DNA of 64,000 nt from Magnetovibrio sp. PR-2 (GCF_036689815.1 NZ_JBAHUR010000001.1:248001-312000), one strand, 5' to 3'; shown: positions 9,129 through 21,470, counted from the stretch's first letter. The notes: a model not told the origin generated them from the letters alone. Numbers and translations are program-made.

Positions 9129-9977
9129 ATGCCCGAACTTCCTGAAGTCGAAACCGTGAAAAGAGGCCTCGCCCCCGTGATGGAGGGGGCTGGTTTCGTG
9201 CGTGTTGAGGTGCGCCGGCCCGATCTGCGCCGGCCCTTCCCCAAAAACATGGTCAAACGGCTGGAAGGCACAGAAATCTTGAAAGTTGGCCGTCGCTCGA
9301 AATATCTACTAGTCGATACAAGCCGCGATGAAACGCTCATTTGGCATTTGGGCATGAGTGGGCGAGTCCGGATCTATGCGCCGGGTGACGACATGCCCAA
9401 ACCCGGCAAGCACGACCACGTTGAATTTGAACTGACTAATGGGTCAGTCATAGTTTTTACGGATCCCAGACGCTTCGGACTGATGGATTTGTGCGGGTCA
9501 GAGAACCTTCAGGATCATCCGCTGATTAAGGTCATCGGACCTGAGCCTATCGGAAATTCATTTTCGGGCCCGGTCTTGGCGGAGAGGCTTAAGGGTAAAA
9601 CACAAGGCATTAAACAAGCCATCATGGATGCGCGGGTGGTGTGCGGTGTCGGCAATATATATGCGTCGGAAAGTTTGTTTCGCGCAGGCCTGTCGCCCAA
9701 ACGCAAGGCAGGCACGGTTCAAGGTGGGCGCGCGGAAAAACTGGTGCGTGCAATTAAAAACGTTCTGGATGAAGCTATTCATGCAGGCGGGTCGACTTTG
9801 CGCGACCATCGTACCACGGACGGAGAACTGGGCTATTTCCAGCACAATTTTGCGGTTTACGACCGTGAAGGCCAAGCGTGTCCGGGCTGTGATTGTGATA
9901 TTTCCAAGACAAAAGGCATTCAACGCTTGGAACAAGGGGGGCGGTCCACTTATTATTGTCCGCGCAAACAACGTTGA
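9129..9977 (+). CDS. mutM: Formamidopyrimidine-DNA glycosylase
   Basis: A 282-aa base-excision repair glycosylase/AP lyase for 8-oxoguanine and formamidopyrimidines. The catalytic N-terminus MPELPEVE (Pro2, Glu3) is intact, the helix-two-turn-helix region contains GVGNIYASE, and GRST carries the DNA-binding arginine. The C-terminal zinc finger is unusual. Cys251, Cys254, Cys256 and Cys277 are visible, but the position that should be the fourth ligand in the usual CPxCQR ending reads CPRKQR (Lys280). The gene is otherwise full length with no sign of frameshift. It starts at a divergent promoter region shared with ubiE. Confidence 0.95.
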   Translation: MPELPEVETVKRGLAPVMEGAGFVRVEVRRPDLRRPFPKNMVKRLEGTEILKVGRRSKYLLVDTSRDETLIWHLGMSGRVRIYAPGDDMPKPGKHDHVEFELTNGSVIVFTDPRRFGLMDLCGSENLQDHPLIKVIGPEPIGNSFSGPVLAERLKGKTQGIKQAIMDARVVCGVGNIYASESLFRAGLSPKRKAGTVQGGRAEKLVRAIKNVLDEAIHAGGSTLRDHRTTDGELGYFQHNFAVYDREGQACPGCDCDISKTKGIQRLEQGGRSTYYCPRKQR

Positions 9978-10009
9978 TTCTTTTAAAAGCCCGCCCGAAA
10001 GGCGTCTTG

Positions 10010-10369
10010 ATGCTGAAATCGCTATTTCCCATCGCTTTGGCCACGGCTCTGCTGCTCAGCAGTCCTGTGATGGCTGCCGATGCACTGTTTTCGACAGCCA
10101 TTGAAGACTTGCCCTTGATGGAGGGCATGGTCGAACACGCAGACGCGGTGCAGTTTTCCACCTCTGCGGGGCGCATTGCCGAAGTGATCGTGGACGCGCC
10201 CTATTCCAAAGACGCCGTTTTAGCCTTTTATAAAGACACCCTGCCCCAGTTGGGCTGGACCGCCCTGGACCTAACAGAATTCAAGCGCGAGGGTGAGGTG
10301 TTGAAACTGACCATAGAGACCCAGGGCTCTAGCGTGGCGGTGCGCTTTGTTTTGGCCCCACACGAATAA
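10010..10369 (+). CDS. Small exported protein of unknown function
   Basis: A 119-aa protein. The ATG at 10010 has a GAAAGGCG ribosome site and is followed by a classical signal peptide (positive start MLKSL, hydrophobic core, cleavage likely after VMA-A). The mature part of about 97 residues has a pattern seen in small periplasmic proteins: VDAPYSKDAVLAFYKDTLPQLGW, then two short strands with a central charged stretch. I do not recognise a named family. A longer frame starts at 9956 within mutM but would disrupt the signal peptide. It lies between mutM and an enoyl-CoA hydratase gene and may share their transcript. Confidence 0.75.
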   Translation: MLKSLFPIALATALLLSSPVMAADALFSTAIEDLPLMEGMVEHADAVQFSTSAGRIAEVIVDAPYSKDAVLAFYKDTLPQLGWTALDLTEFKREGEVLKLTIETQGSSVAVRFVLAPHE

Positions 10370-10430
10370 ATGCCGACAATAATAATAAATGAAACCTCCC
10401 CCAACCCGAACACCCAAAAGGACCCATCCT

Positions 10431-11228
10431 ATGGATGCTGTTGTTGATATGAGCGAATACCAAACCATCCTTACCGATATTGAAGGCCAAGTGGGCCTGA
10501 TCACGTTTAACCGGCCCGAGGCCCTGAACGCGCTGAATTCACAGATGATTACGGAAATGGGCCATGCCCTGGACGCGTTTGAAGCGAACGATGATATTCA
10601 CGTGATTGTTCTGACGGGCTCTGAAAAGGCGTTCGCTGCGGGTGCTGATATTAAAGAGATGGCGGATAAATCCTTTAACGACGCTTATATGGGTGACTTT
10701 ATCTCTGGTCCTTGGGATCGCTTGTCGACCTGTTATAAGCCCGTCATTGCTGCCGTGTCCGGCTTCGCGTTGGGTGGCGGGTGTGAAATGGCGATGATGT
10801 GCGATTTGATCATTGCGTCCGACACGGCCAAATTTGGCCAGCCGGAAATTACCCTGGGTATTGTGCCGGGTATTGGCGGCACGCAACGCCTGACCCGCGC
10901 CGTGGGCAAGGCCAAAGCCATGGATATGGTGCTGACGGGCCGCATGATGGACGTGGAAGAAGCCGAGCGCGCCGGTCTGGTGGCGCGCATTGTGCCGAAA
11001 GATGATTTGATGACCCAAGCCATGGAAATGGCGGCCAAAATTGCGACGTTCTCACGCTCGACCGTCAAGATGGCAAAAGAATCCGTGAACCGTGCCTTTG
11101 AAAGCACCCTGAACGAAGGGGTGCGCTATGAACGACGCTTGTTCCACTCGTGCTTCGCTACGTTTGATCAAAAAGAGGGCATGAATGCCTTTATTGAAAA
11201 GCGCAAACCAAAGTTTGAAAACCGCTAG
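10431..11228 (+). CDS. Enoyl-CoA hydratase
   Basis: A 265-aa crotonase-fold enzyme that adds water to trans-2-enoyl-CoA in fatty-acid beta-oxidation. Key features: [13 protein letters not shown], the oxyanion-hole segments [10 protein letters not shown] and [13 protein letters not shown], and the two catalytic glutamates expected in the family, one in GGGCEMAM and one in [12 protein letters not shown]. The start at 10431 has AAAAGGA 8 nt upstream; an in-frame codon at 10389 is less likely. It resembles the short-chain FadB1/PaaF-like group, but the chain-length preference cannot be read from sequence. Confidence 0.92.
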   Translation: MDAVVDMSEYQTILTDIEGQVGLITFNRPEALNALNSQMITEMGHALDAFEANDDIHVIVLTGSEKAFAAGADIKEMADKSFNDAYMGDFISGPWDRLSTCYKPVIAAVSGFALGGGCEMAMMCDLIIASDTAKFGQPEITLGIVPGIGGTQRLTRAVGKAKAMDMVLTGRMMDVEEAERAGLVARIVPKDDLMTQAMEMAAKIATFSRSTVKMAKESVNRAFESTLNEGVRYERRLFHSCFATFDQKEGMNAFIEKRKPKFENR

Positions 11229-11273
11229 GGCGAAACCCACTTAAAAAACGTCAAAAAACTGTTGCATAGAGGC

Positions 11274-11302
11274 TTGACGGAACCCCGGGAGCCCTTTATA
11301 AA
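11274..11302 (+). promoter_or_regulatory. Sigma-70-type promoter of rpsT
   Basis: TTGACG at 11274-11279, a 17-bp spacer and TATAAA at 11297-11302. Transcription would begin near 11310, about 40 bp before the rpsT start codon. Confidence 0.8.
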
Positions 11303-11349
11303 CCGCGCTTCCGTTCGAACATGCGTTCAACGCAAAGGTTAAAAAGAAA

Positions 11350-11613
11350 ATGGCTAATCACAAGTCCGCTAAAAAGCGTATCCGTCAGACCGCCCGTCGC
11401 ACCGATGTGAACGGCGCGCGTCGCTCCAGCATTCGCACCGCCATCAAAAAGGTGGAAGCCGCGATCATCGCTGGTGACAAAGAAACTGCTGCTTCCGCAT
11501 TGAAGGCTGCTGAGCCCGAAATGATGCGCGGCGCGCAACTGGGTGTGTTCCACAAGAACACCATGTCCCGCAAAGTTTCGCGTTTGTCGGCAAGCATCAA
11601 AGCTTTGGGCTAA
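11350..11613 (+). CDS. rpsT: 30S ribosomal protein S20
   Basis: An 87-aa, very basic protein that binds 16S rRNA in the small subunit. The start [13 protein letters not shown] and the segment [16 protein letters not shown] are typical of S20, and the C-terminal helix ends with the usual [17 protein letters not shown]. It has its own promoter and a strong terminator, so it is a single-gene unit. rpsT upstream of dnaA is common in alphaproteobacteria. Confidence 0.98.
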   Translation: MANHKSAKKRIRQTARRTDVNGARRSSIRTAIKKVEAAIIAGDKETAASALKAAEPEMMRGAQLGVFHKNTMSRKVSRLSASIKALG

Positions 11614-11674
11614 CTCTGGGCTAAGCCCCAAAGCTTCGTCTTTGACGGTCGGACCCCGGTCCGCAAAAGTTTAA

Positions 11675-11704
11675 AACCGCACCGCTTTTTCGGTGCGGTT
11701 TTTT
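11675..11704 (+). terminator. Rho-independent terminator of rpsT
   Basis: A 10-bp perfect stem (AACCGCACCG at 11675-11684 with CGGTGCGGTT at 11691-11700), a 6-nt loop and a T-run. Confidence 0.95.
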
Positions 11705-12346
11705 GCGTGTTGTTGGAACGGAGTGCTCGATTTAAAGTTGTACTGAATTTAGAGCTATTTCCGCCCTGTTTGCGAAGGTGTGACGAAGTGCACTGAAGCG
11801 TCTTTTAAGGCGGCGTAAAGTATTCATGCATAGGCTAGTCTGATTGGCCTATGGATGGCTTGTGAATCCGAATGTGGGGTTTGGCGAGCGTTAAAATACC
11901 CATATATGGTGGTTTTGTATAATCCGTGTGAAGGGTGTGATTTATCCCAGTTTTCCCCCGTTTTTGGTGCACATGTGGATAGCGGGCATGGATTGAATAG
12001 GGGTCTATGAGTCAAGCCCATTTTTTTTAAATATCTACACCCCGACGGCTTGAATCCACGCCCACAGCCCTCTAGTATCCAACTCGTCACGGGGCAGGGA
12101 CCGACTGCACCAGTAATGTCGAAAATATTCATTCAGCTTATGAAGTCTGGATTGTTGTTTTCTAAACCCTCCGCACAATAAAAAGGATGGAGGGGATGGG
12201 GGTTTTACTTGTGTGGTTAAATAAAACCTCTGCGACCAACAATAATAAATTTATAGCTCTTGACCCTCTTGTGGGCAGTCTGGTGACTTGATCTGTACAT
12301 AGCACTGCACAGTTCATGGGTCGCCTTTGGGTGGTAACGTTCTTTT
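11705..12346. other. Long non-coding region upstream of dnaA (possible but weak oriC candidate)
   Basis: No credible gene is seen in this AT-richer stretch. Two near-matches to the DnaA box were found, each one base off the consensus: TGTGGATAG at 11974-11982 and TGTGGTTAA at 12212-12220. No cluster of perfect boxes exists, so its role as the origin is unsupported. It may mainly hold dnaA control sequences. Confidence 0.3.
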
Positions 12347-12375
12347 TTGAGGCACTGACTAAATGTGTTTAATAA
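12347..12375 (+). promoter_or_regulatory. Likely dnaA promoter
   Basis: TTGAGG at 12347-12352, a 17-bp spacer and TAATAA at 12370-12375, about 90 bp before the dnaA start codon. Confidence 0.5.
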
Positions 12376-12463
12376 ATTTGTTGGCGGCATGGCCGAATAA
12401 AGATTTTTGCGTGCGGCCAACGCAACCGGGGACCGATGTCCTGTCGATCTGGGGGGCCCAACG

Positions 12464-13933
12464 ATGAACGGCGCAAATGTTGACGCCCATGTGGCCGAAC
12501 AATGGGACGATGTCCTAACCAGCCTGCGCGGTGAAGTGGGTGAAGCCGCTTTCCAAAGCTGGCTGAAGCCCATGACCGTGCGCGAAATAATCGACGGTCA
12601 GGTGCGCATTTCCGTACCGACCCGTTTTATGAAGGACTGGGTGCAGGCACACTACGCCGACCGTCTGGGTGAGCTGTGGAGCACGCTGAACGCCGCGATC
12701 AAAGAGGTCGATGTGTTCGTTCAAGCGGAATACGGCCAAGACGATGCAAAAAAAGCGGCAAAAGCTGCCGCAGAGCGGGAAGACGCGGCCGCCGAAAACA
12801 CCAACCCTGCACTGACGCAATTGGCACAAAGCCCCAAAGGCTCGCCTCATGTGCCCACAACGCGCCCGGCGGCTCCGGCTGCGGGTTCAGCGAACGAGGG
12901 CAGCTTGGACATTTCCGCGCCGCTCGATCCGCGCTACACCTTTGACAACTTCGTCGTGGGCAAACCCAACGAATTTGCGTACGCGGCCGCCAAGCGCGTT
13001 GCCGAAAGCCCCAACGCACAGTTCAACCCGCTGTTTTTGTACGGCGGTGTTGGCTTGGGCAAAACCCACTTGATGCACGCCATCGCCTGGCACATCCGCG
13101 AACAAGACCCGGCGCGCACGGTGATCTACATGTCAGCGGAAAAATTCATGTACCGCTTCATTCGGGCACTGCGCGAACAAAACACCGTAGATTTCAAAGA
13201 TCAGTTCCGCAATGTGGACGTTTTGATGATTGACGACGTGCAATTCATTTCCGGCAAGGACTCGACCCAAGAAGAGTTTTTCCACACCTTCAACGCGCTG
13301 GTGGACCAAGGTCGCCAGATCGTGATTTCGGCGGATAAATCCCCGTCCGATTTGGAAGGCATGGAAGACCGTCTGAAGTCTCGTCTAAACTGCGGTTTGG
13401 TGGCCGACATTCACGCCACCACCTATGAATTGCGCTTGGGCATTTTGCAAACCAAGTCCGAACGCATGGGTGTTGATGTGCCCTCCAAAGTCATGGAGTT
13501 TTTGGCGCACAAAATTACCTCCAACGTGCGTGAGCTCGAAGGCGCTTTGAACCGCGTTGCGGCGCATGCCTCTTTGGTCGGTCGCGACATCTCGTTGGAA
13601 ACCGCGCAAGACGTTTTGCACGATTTGATCCGGGCACACGATCGCCGGGTGACCATCGAAGAAATCCAGAAAAAAGTCGCGGCGCACTTCAACATCCGCA
13701 CGTCGGACATGCACTCGGCCCGTCGCGCCCGCTCCGTCGCCCGCCCGCGCCAAGTCGCCATGTATCTGGCCAAGCAACTCACCAGCCGTTCGTTGCCTGA
13801 GATTGGGCGCAAGTTCGGTGGTCGCGATCACACGACCGTGATGCACGCGGTGAAAAAAGTCGAAGAGCTACGCGAACGCGACGCCACCTTCGCCGAAGAC
13901 GTAGAGTTGCTGCGGCGTATGTTGGAAGGCTAA
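12464..13933 (+). CDS. dnaA: Chromosomal replication initiator protein DnaA
   Basis: A 489-aa AAA+ initiator that binds DnaA boxes and opens oriC. Domain I spans about residues 10-85 (EVGEAAFQSWLKPM). A low-complexity Ala/Pro linker (domain II) runs to about 150. Domain III begins at YTFDNFVVGKPN with Walker A GGVGLGKT at 194-201, and LMIDDVQFISGK is Walker B. Domain IV carries the DnaA-box helix GGRDHTTVMHAVKKVEEL. The ATG at 12464 is preceded by a G-rich ribosome site 7 nt upstream; the frame runs back to 12407, but the shorter start fits the family. Confidence 0.98.
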   Translation: MNGANVDAHVAEQWDDVLTSLRGEVGEAAFQSWLKPMTVREIIDGQVRISVPTRFMKDWVQAHYADRLGELWSTLNAAIKEVDVFVQAEYGQDDAKKAAKAAAEREDAAAENTNPALTQLAQSPKGSPHVPTTRPAAPAAGSANEGSLDISAPLDPRYTFDNFVVGKPNEFAYAAAKRVAESPNAQFNPLFLYGGVGLGKTHLMHAIAWHIREQDPARTVIYMSAEKFMYRFIRALREQNTVDFKDQFRNVDVLMIDDVQFISGKDSTQEEFFHTFNALVDQGRQIVISADKSPSDLEGMEDRLKSRLNCGLVADIHATTYELRLGILQTKSERMGVDVPSKVMEFLAHKITSNVRELEGALNRVAAHASLVGRDISLETAQDVLHDLIRAHDRRVTIEEIQKKVAAHFNIRTSDMHSARRARSVARPRQVAMYLAKQLTSRSLPEIGRKFGGRDHTTVMHAVKKVEELRERDATFAEDVELLRRMLEG

Positions 13934-13957
13934 AGAGCCTCAACTGAGAAGATATAC

Positions 13958-13992
13958 AATGGGCGGGTCAATGCTTTTGACCCGCCCATTTT
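13958..13992 (+). terminator. Rho-independent terminator of dnaA
   Basis: A 14-bp perfect stem (13958-13971 with 13977-13990) around a short loop, then TTTGC. It also separates dnaA from the convergent 382-aa gene. Confidence 0.85.
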
Positions 13993-14011
13993 GCTTATTC
14001 ATAGCACACTA

Positions 14012-15160
14012 TTAATTCTCAACAGGATCTCCCAAACCTGCCTTGACCATGCGGTCGCGCACGGTGTGGAGCTTGTCCATGAGGGCGGGTTCTGCGGCTC
14101 CGTAAGCGTCTTCATCCGTGGTGCGGTTGACCACGATGCCGAGCAATTCCGTAATCGCGTTGCCGATGGAGTTTTGGCTGATGGTGACGATGTAGTTGCC
14201 GCTGTCGTCGCGATATATCACCTGTTTGTAAGCCGGGCGCCAGCGGATGTCGTTGGCAAACTGCGGATCCATCTTGATGCGGTCGCGGATTTCTTTGGCG
14301 ACGCGGTGAAAATCGTTGTTGAACATCAACACGTTGTCGACTTGACCCGGGAAGTATAAATCTTGCGGAACGCCGCCGCCGGGGTTGGCAACCAGGGCAA
14401 AAAACGCACGATAGAAATCAAGAAATCCTTTTAAGATAGCATCATATTCACGCCAGAATTGGGCCTCGACTATGCCGCTGAGCCCGCCTTTGACTTGCCA
14501 GCTGGGAAGACCCTGGGGATAGCCCGTGGCTTTCAGCGTACCGCACATGGGGTCTAGGGGCTCCAAGATTTGCAGATCCAGCACACCCATGAATTTGCGG
14601 TACACGTCGCTTAAATGATAGAGGAACAGGCTGTGGTGCCCGCCGTCGGTCAAGTTTGGGTTGTCCGGATCGGCCGCAGGGGCGTTTTGCAGCTGGTCTT
14701 GGCCGAACGCGATGAAGTGATTGTGGATCATGCGAATGGTGGGCACGCCGGGTTTGGCCAAGGGCCACGTGGCGTCCAGGCTCGCCTCGCCGCACATGAT
14801 CAGGTTTTTTTCCGGGTCTGGGTAAATTTCGGCCATGTATTCGATAATGGTGCGCGAAATGCGGCTGAACACGTGGCTTTCACGATCAGACAATTGATCG
14901 CGGCGCACCGGACGGCCCAGGGGATCGAGGATGCGTTGGGACGTGTCCAAGATCACCGACGTGTCGAATTCGAGACTGTGCCCAATGGCCTTGCGATACA
15001 TTAAAAAGTCTTCGGGGCTGCGCATCAACCCGTTGTCCAGCGCCAGATTGCGCAAGTTGGCGGCGGAGTTGAAAAACTCAACAGCCGTCATGCCTTCGGG
15101 GACGTCTAGGGGGATTTTACGGTGGGGTGTCATAACTTCGCGGGGAAAACCGATACTCAT
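14012..15160 (-). CDS. Conserved-looking protein of unknown function (382 aa)
   Basis: A 382-aa soluble protein with normal codon use and no signal peptide or membrane segment. I do not recognise the family. Notable features are a histidine-bearing stretch TIRMIHNHFIAFGQDQ at about residues 142-157, a second histidine pair in GGHHSLFLYHLSDVYRKF, and MCGEASLDATW. The H-N-H spacing recalls HIT-like hydrolase or transferase sites, but the surrounding sequence does not clearly match. The gene is convergent with dnaA and divergent from the repeat-flanked gene at 15461. Real coding is supported by length, the absence of a better frame and GC pattern. Confidence 0.7.
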   Translation of the reverse strand: MSIGFPREVMTPHRKIPLDVPEGMTAVEFFNSAANLRNLALDNGLMRSPEDFLMYRKAIGHSLEFDTSVILDTSQRILDPLGRPVRRDQLSDRESHVFSRISRTIIEYMAEIYPDPEKNLIMCGEASLDATWPLAKPGVPTIRMIHNHFIAFGQDQLQNAPAADPDNPNLTDGGHHSLFLYHLSDVYRKFMGVLDLQILEPLDPMCGTLKATGYPQGLPSWQVKGGLSGIVEAQFWREYDAILKGFLDFYRAFFALVANPGGGVPQDLYFPGQVDNVLMFNNDFHRVAKEIRDRIKMDPQFANDIRWRPAYKQVIYRDDSGNYIVTISQNSIGNAITELLGIVVNRTTDEDAYGAAEPALMDKLHTVRDRMVKAGLGDPVEN

Positions 15161-15264
15161 GCATTGTTCCTTAAAGCGCGTATCGGGGAGGCCGCGTGTT
15201 TCATTAGCTTACTGGCATATACACAATGGTAAAGGGGTTTTTGCTGCCTACCACCGAAAACATT

Positions 15265-15366
15265 GTCATTCCTGCGAAGGCAGGAATCCATGGGCGTGTG
15301 CTCAAAAGTGATCGTTAGAGACATGATTCTGAGAGGCCCATAGGCTCCTGCCTGCGCAGGAGCGAC
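15265..15366. repeat. Paired-hairpin (REP/MITE-like) repeat, copy 1
   Basis: About 102 bp. It starts with GTCATTCCTGCGAAGGCAGG, whose core CATTCCTG..CAGGAATC is one hairpin, and ends with GGCTCCTGCCTGCGCAGGAG followed by CGAC, a second hairpin. The outer arms are also roughly complementary (GTC..., CCATGGG / CCCATAGG), so the whole unit is one long imperfect palindrome. Copy 2 is at 16134-16216 in the same orientation. Confidence 0.75.
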
Positions 15367-15460
15367 GGAGTTTGTTGTGATGCTACGGCCACTCTCTTGT
15401 GTGGTTTCCTAGGTGCTTGTTCGTATAATAGTTGTGCGATTCGCACTTAAGGAGGCCGTC

Positions 15461-16123
15461 TTGAAATACGCAATTGTTTTGACCGTTTTGTACATCGTGG
15501 CCCTCATTAGCGGTTTGTTTTGCCTCAATGTTGTTCCCAGTACTGCCAATGAATGGGGTGATTTTTTAGCTGGATTTGTAGCACCAGTTGCGCTGGGCTG
15601 GTTTATATGGACGCTCGCCCTACAGCGTCAGGAATTAGAGTTGCAGCGCAAAGAGATGAAGCTGACGCGTGGTGTCTTGGAAGATCAGGCCGAGATGCAG
15701 CTAAAATCTGCGAAGGCGATGCTGGAGGCCAATAAAATTGCAGCGAGTACATTATTTGCAGAGAGTGTAGGCCGACGGGAAAATTTATTTGACCAATATA
15801 TTCAGGTGATTGGGGACGTTATGCCTAACCTTAAGTCGAGTACTGAAGATCCTGCAATGGACTTAGGGCTTGGATTAATACGGCCAGATTCTGTTAGTTC
15901 CGCAATAAGTTATTTTGATCATCTGCTGACAAATGGGATTGGTGCTGAAGATCAAAATTTGACGGACCAGCAGTTGGCGGCCCTTAAGTATTATACACAT
16001 ACATTTTCAAGATTTAGAGATGAGGCATACAAAAATGATCGTTTAATGGACGTGTTCGGTCCATACCATGATTTATGGGGAAAAATCCGCGCTTTTCTGG
16101 GCGAAGAAGGTGTTGATTACTAG
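15461..16123 (+). CDS. Small membrane protein with coiled coil, unknown function
   Basis: A 220-aa protein with two predicted membrane segments near the N-terminus (residues about 3-22 and 32-55, DFLAGFVAPVALGWFIWTLAL), then a basic/acidic coiled coil (LQRQELELQRKEMKLTRG) and a C-terminal helical domain of about 130 residues. This layout is seen in many uncharacterised accessory proteins. The start is probably TTG at 15461, because a perfect AGGAGG sits 5 nt before it and the protein then begins directly with the first membrane helix; a GTG at 15413 gives 16 extra residues. The gene is visibly AT-richer than its neighbours and lies between two copies of a repeat, suggesting it was acquired. 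Confidence 0.75.
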   Translation: MKYAIVLTVLYIVALISGLFCLNVVPSTANEWGDFLAGFVAPVALGWFIWTLALQRQELELQRKEMKLTRGVLEDQAEMQLKSAKAMLEANKIAASTLFAESVGRRENLFDQYIQVIGDVMPNLKSSTEDPAMDLGLGLIRPDSVSSAISYFDHLLTNGIGAEDQNLTDQQLAALKYYTHTFSRFRDEAYKNDRLMDVFGPYHDLWGKIRAFLGEEGVDY

Positions 16124-16133
16124 AAACGGTGAC

Positions 16134-16216
16134 GTCATTCCCGCGAAAGCGGGAATCCAGGGCGACACGAAGACTGTGCTGCACCGCCCCTGGGCTCCCG
16201 TTTTCACGGGAGCGAC
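16134..16216. repeat. Paired-hairpin (REP/MITE-like) repeat, copy 2
   Basis: About 83 bp: GTCATTCCCGCGAAAGCGGG followed by AATCCAGGG, a short spacer, then CCCTGGGCTCCCG with TTTTCACGGGAGCGAC. Each end forms a hairpin, and CCAGGG pairs with CCCTGG across the element. It matches copy 1 at 15265-15366 in layout and end sequence. Confidence 0.8.
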
Positions 16217-16389
16217 GTGTTGAAGTAAGCTCTTGGCAAACGCCGCACGAATCGCCAAATGATGCTTTTTTGACGGCTTGGCTCAACCGCTATCTATTGC
16301 CAGCAATTCGACCCCCATAACCATCTGATATTACGCCTGTATTCAACCCCAGCTAGCTTTAAGAAATCGCTTCGGGTTTGGGGGTGTTT

Positions 16390-16398
16390 TGCTATAAT
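16390..16398 (+). promoter_or_regulatory. Extended -10 promoter of dnaN
   Basis: TGCTATAAT has a perfect -10 hexamer (16393-16398) with the upstream TG of extended -10 promoters. No good -35 box is seen. Transcription would start near 16405, giving a leader of about 170 nt before dnaN at 16574. The rest of the 16217-16573 gap shows no gene. Confidence 0.6.
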
Positions 16399-16573
16399 GG
16401 GCGACCTTTTTTAAGGGGAGGATTCGGGGGCGATTTCCGATCCGTTTTTGTGCGTTATCCGAAACTTGATTTTCGGGCGTTCGGTGCACAAATCCTAAGT
16501 CTTCCCGTCAGATGTCTGTGGGCGCGAAAGTGGATGCGCGCAACCTGTGTAGAAAGTTTGAGTTGGACAAGAT

Positions 16574-17692
16574 ATGAAGCTGATCATCGAAAGAGCCGCC
16601 CTGTTGAAATCCCTGGGCCACGTGCAAAACGTCGTTGAACGCCGAAACACCATTCCCATCCTCTCCAACGTGAAAATGACCGCAGGCGACGGCAAGCTCA
16701 GCCTCAACGCCACGGATATGGATTTGGACATTGTCGATGCCACCGACGCCCAAGTGACCGAGCCCGGCGAAACCACAGCGCCCGCGCACACGCTTTACGA
16801 AATTGTCCGCAAGCTTCCCGACGGGGCCGAGGTCGAACTGGACGCCACGTCCGGCGACGGCCAAATGGTTCTGCGCTCGGGCCGCTCACGCTTTACCCTG
16901 TCGTGCTTGGCGCCGGGTGATTTCCCGGTGATGAGCGGCGGCGATTTGCCCGTGAACTTCGGCTTGGCCGCCATTGAGCTGAAAGAGCTCATCGACAAAA
17001 CCCGCTTTGCCATCTCCACCGAAGAAACCCGCTATTACCTCAACGGCATCTACCTGCACGCCGCAGAAGAAAACGGCCAGCCGGTGCTGCGCGCGGTGGC
17101 GACAGACGGTCACCGTCTGGCGAGTTCCGACGCGGAACTGCCGGACGGCGCGGGCGACATGCCTGGCGTGATCGTGCCGCGTAAAACGGTGAACGAGCTG
17201 CACAAGCTTATTGAAGAAACCGAAGCCGAAATCCGGGTGTCGCTGTCCGAAGCCAAGGTTCAGTTCGCGTTTAACGGCGTGGTGCTGACGTCGAAACTGA
17301 TCGACGGCACGTTCCCCGACTACGAACGCGTCATTCCGCAGGGCAACGACAAAGAAATGAAGGTCGCGCGCAAACCGTTTGCAGAGGCTGTGGACCGGGT
17401 GTCCGCCATCTCCACCGAAAAATCCCGTGCGGTGAAGCTGACGCTGGATAACGGATCGTTGGTTTTGTCGGCCTCCAGCCCCGAAAGCGGCAGTGCGACG
17501 GACGAGCTGGAAACCGATTACGCCGGCGAGCGTTTGGAGATCGGCTTTAACTCCGCATATCTCTTAGAAATCATGCGTCAACTCGAAGGCGACGACATCA
17601 CCATGTCGCTGTCTGACGCCGCATCGCCGACCATCATTCGTGAAGACGGCGATGAAAACGCACTCTATGTGCTGATGCCCATGCGCGTCTGA
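16574..17692 (+). CDS. dnaN: DNA polymerase III beta subunit (sliding clamp)
   Basis: A 372-aa ring-forming clamp that tethers the replicative polymerase to DNA and binds partners through its C-terminal pocket. The typical start MKLIIERAALLKSLGHVQNVVERRNTIPILSN, the middle DGHRLASS and the C-terminal VLMPMRV (ending in the conserved MPMR) are all present, and the length equals that of the family. It is followed by recF and gyrB in the classic order dnaN-recF-gyrB. dnaA is 2.6 kb upstream rather than adjacent, with two non-replication genes in between. Confidence 0.98.
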   Translation: MKLIIERAALLKSLGHVQNVVERRNTIPILSNVKMTAGDGKLSLNATDMDLDIVDATDAQVTEPGETTAPAHTLYEIVRKLPDGAEVELDATSGDGQMVLRSGRSRFTLSCLAPGDFPVMSGGDLPVNFGLAAIELKELIDKTRFAISTEETRYYLNGIYLHAAEENGQPVLRAVATDGHRLASSDAELPDGAGDMPGVIVPRKTVNELHKLIEETEAEIRVSLSEAKVQFAFNGVVLTSKLIDGTFPDYERVIPQGNDKEMKVARKPFAEAVDRVSAISTEKSRAVKLTLDNGSLVLSASSPESGSATDELETDYAGERLEIGFNSAYLLEIMRQLEGDDITMSLSDAASPTIIREDGDENALYVLMPMRV

Positions 17693-17730
17693 TATCGCGC
17701 GACGCATCTCGAATAAGGCAAACGTCGAAC

Positions 17731-21431
<3,701 letters not shown>

Positions 21432-21432
21432 A

Positions 21433-21458
21433 CCCTGGACGTCACATAACGTCCAGGG
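21433..21458. terminator. Hairpin between gyrB and the convergent lipoprotein gene
   Basis: A 10-bp perfect stem (CCCTGGACGT at 21433-21442 with ACGTCCAGGG at 21449-21458) and a 6-nt loop, with no T-run on either side. It sits between two converging genes and may act in both directions. Confidence 0.6.
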
Positions 21459-21470
21459 CTGATCCGTGCA

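Noticed and set aside
11824-12132. 102-aa open frame in the gap before dnaA (minus strand)
   Set aside because: Composition and the lack of a ribosome site make it a chance frame in an AT-richer region.
11705-12346. Calling the dnaA upstream gap oriC
   Set aside because: Only two imperfect DnaA boxes were found; no cluster of perfect boxes or clear unwinding element.
12217-12573. 118-aa open frame overlapping the dnaA start (minus strand)
   Set aside because: It is antisense to dnaA domain I and shows no protein-like pattern.
16378-16638. 86-aa open frame before dnaN
   Set aside because: Overlaps the dnaN start and its promoter, and has no ribosome site or recognisable protein pattern.
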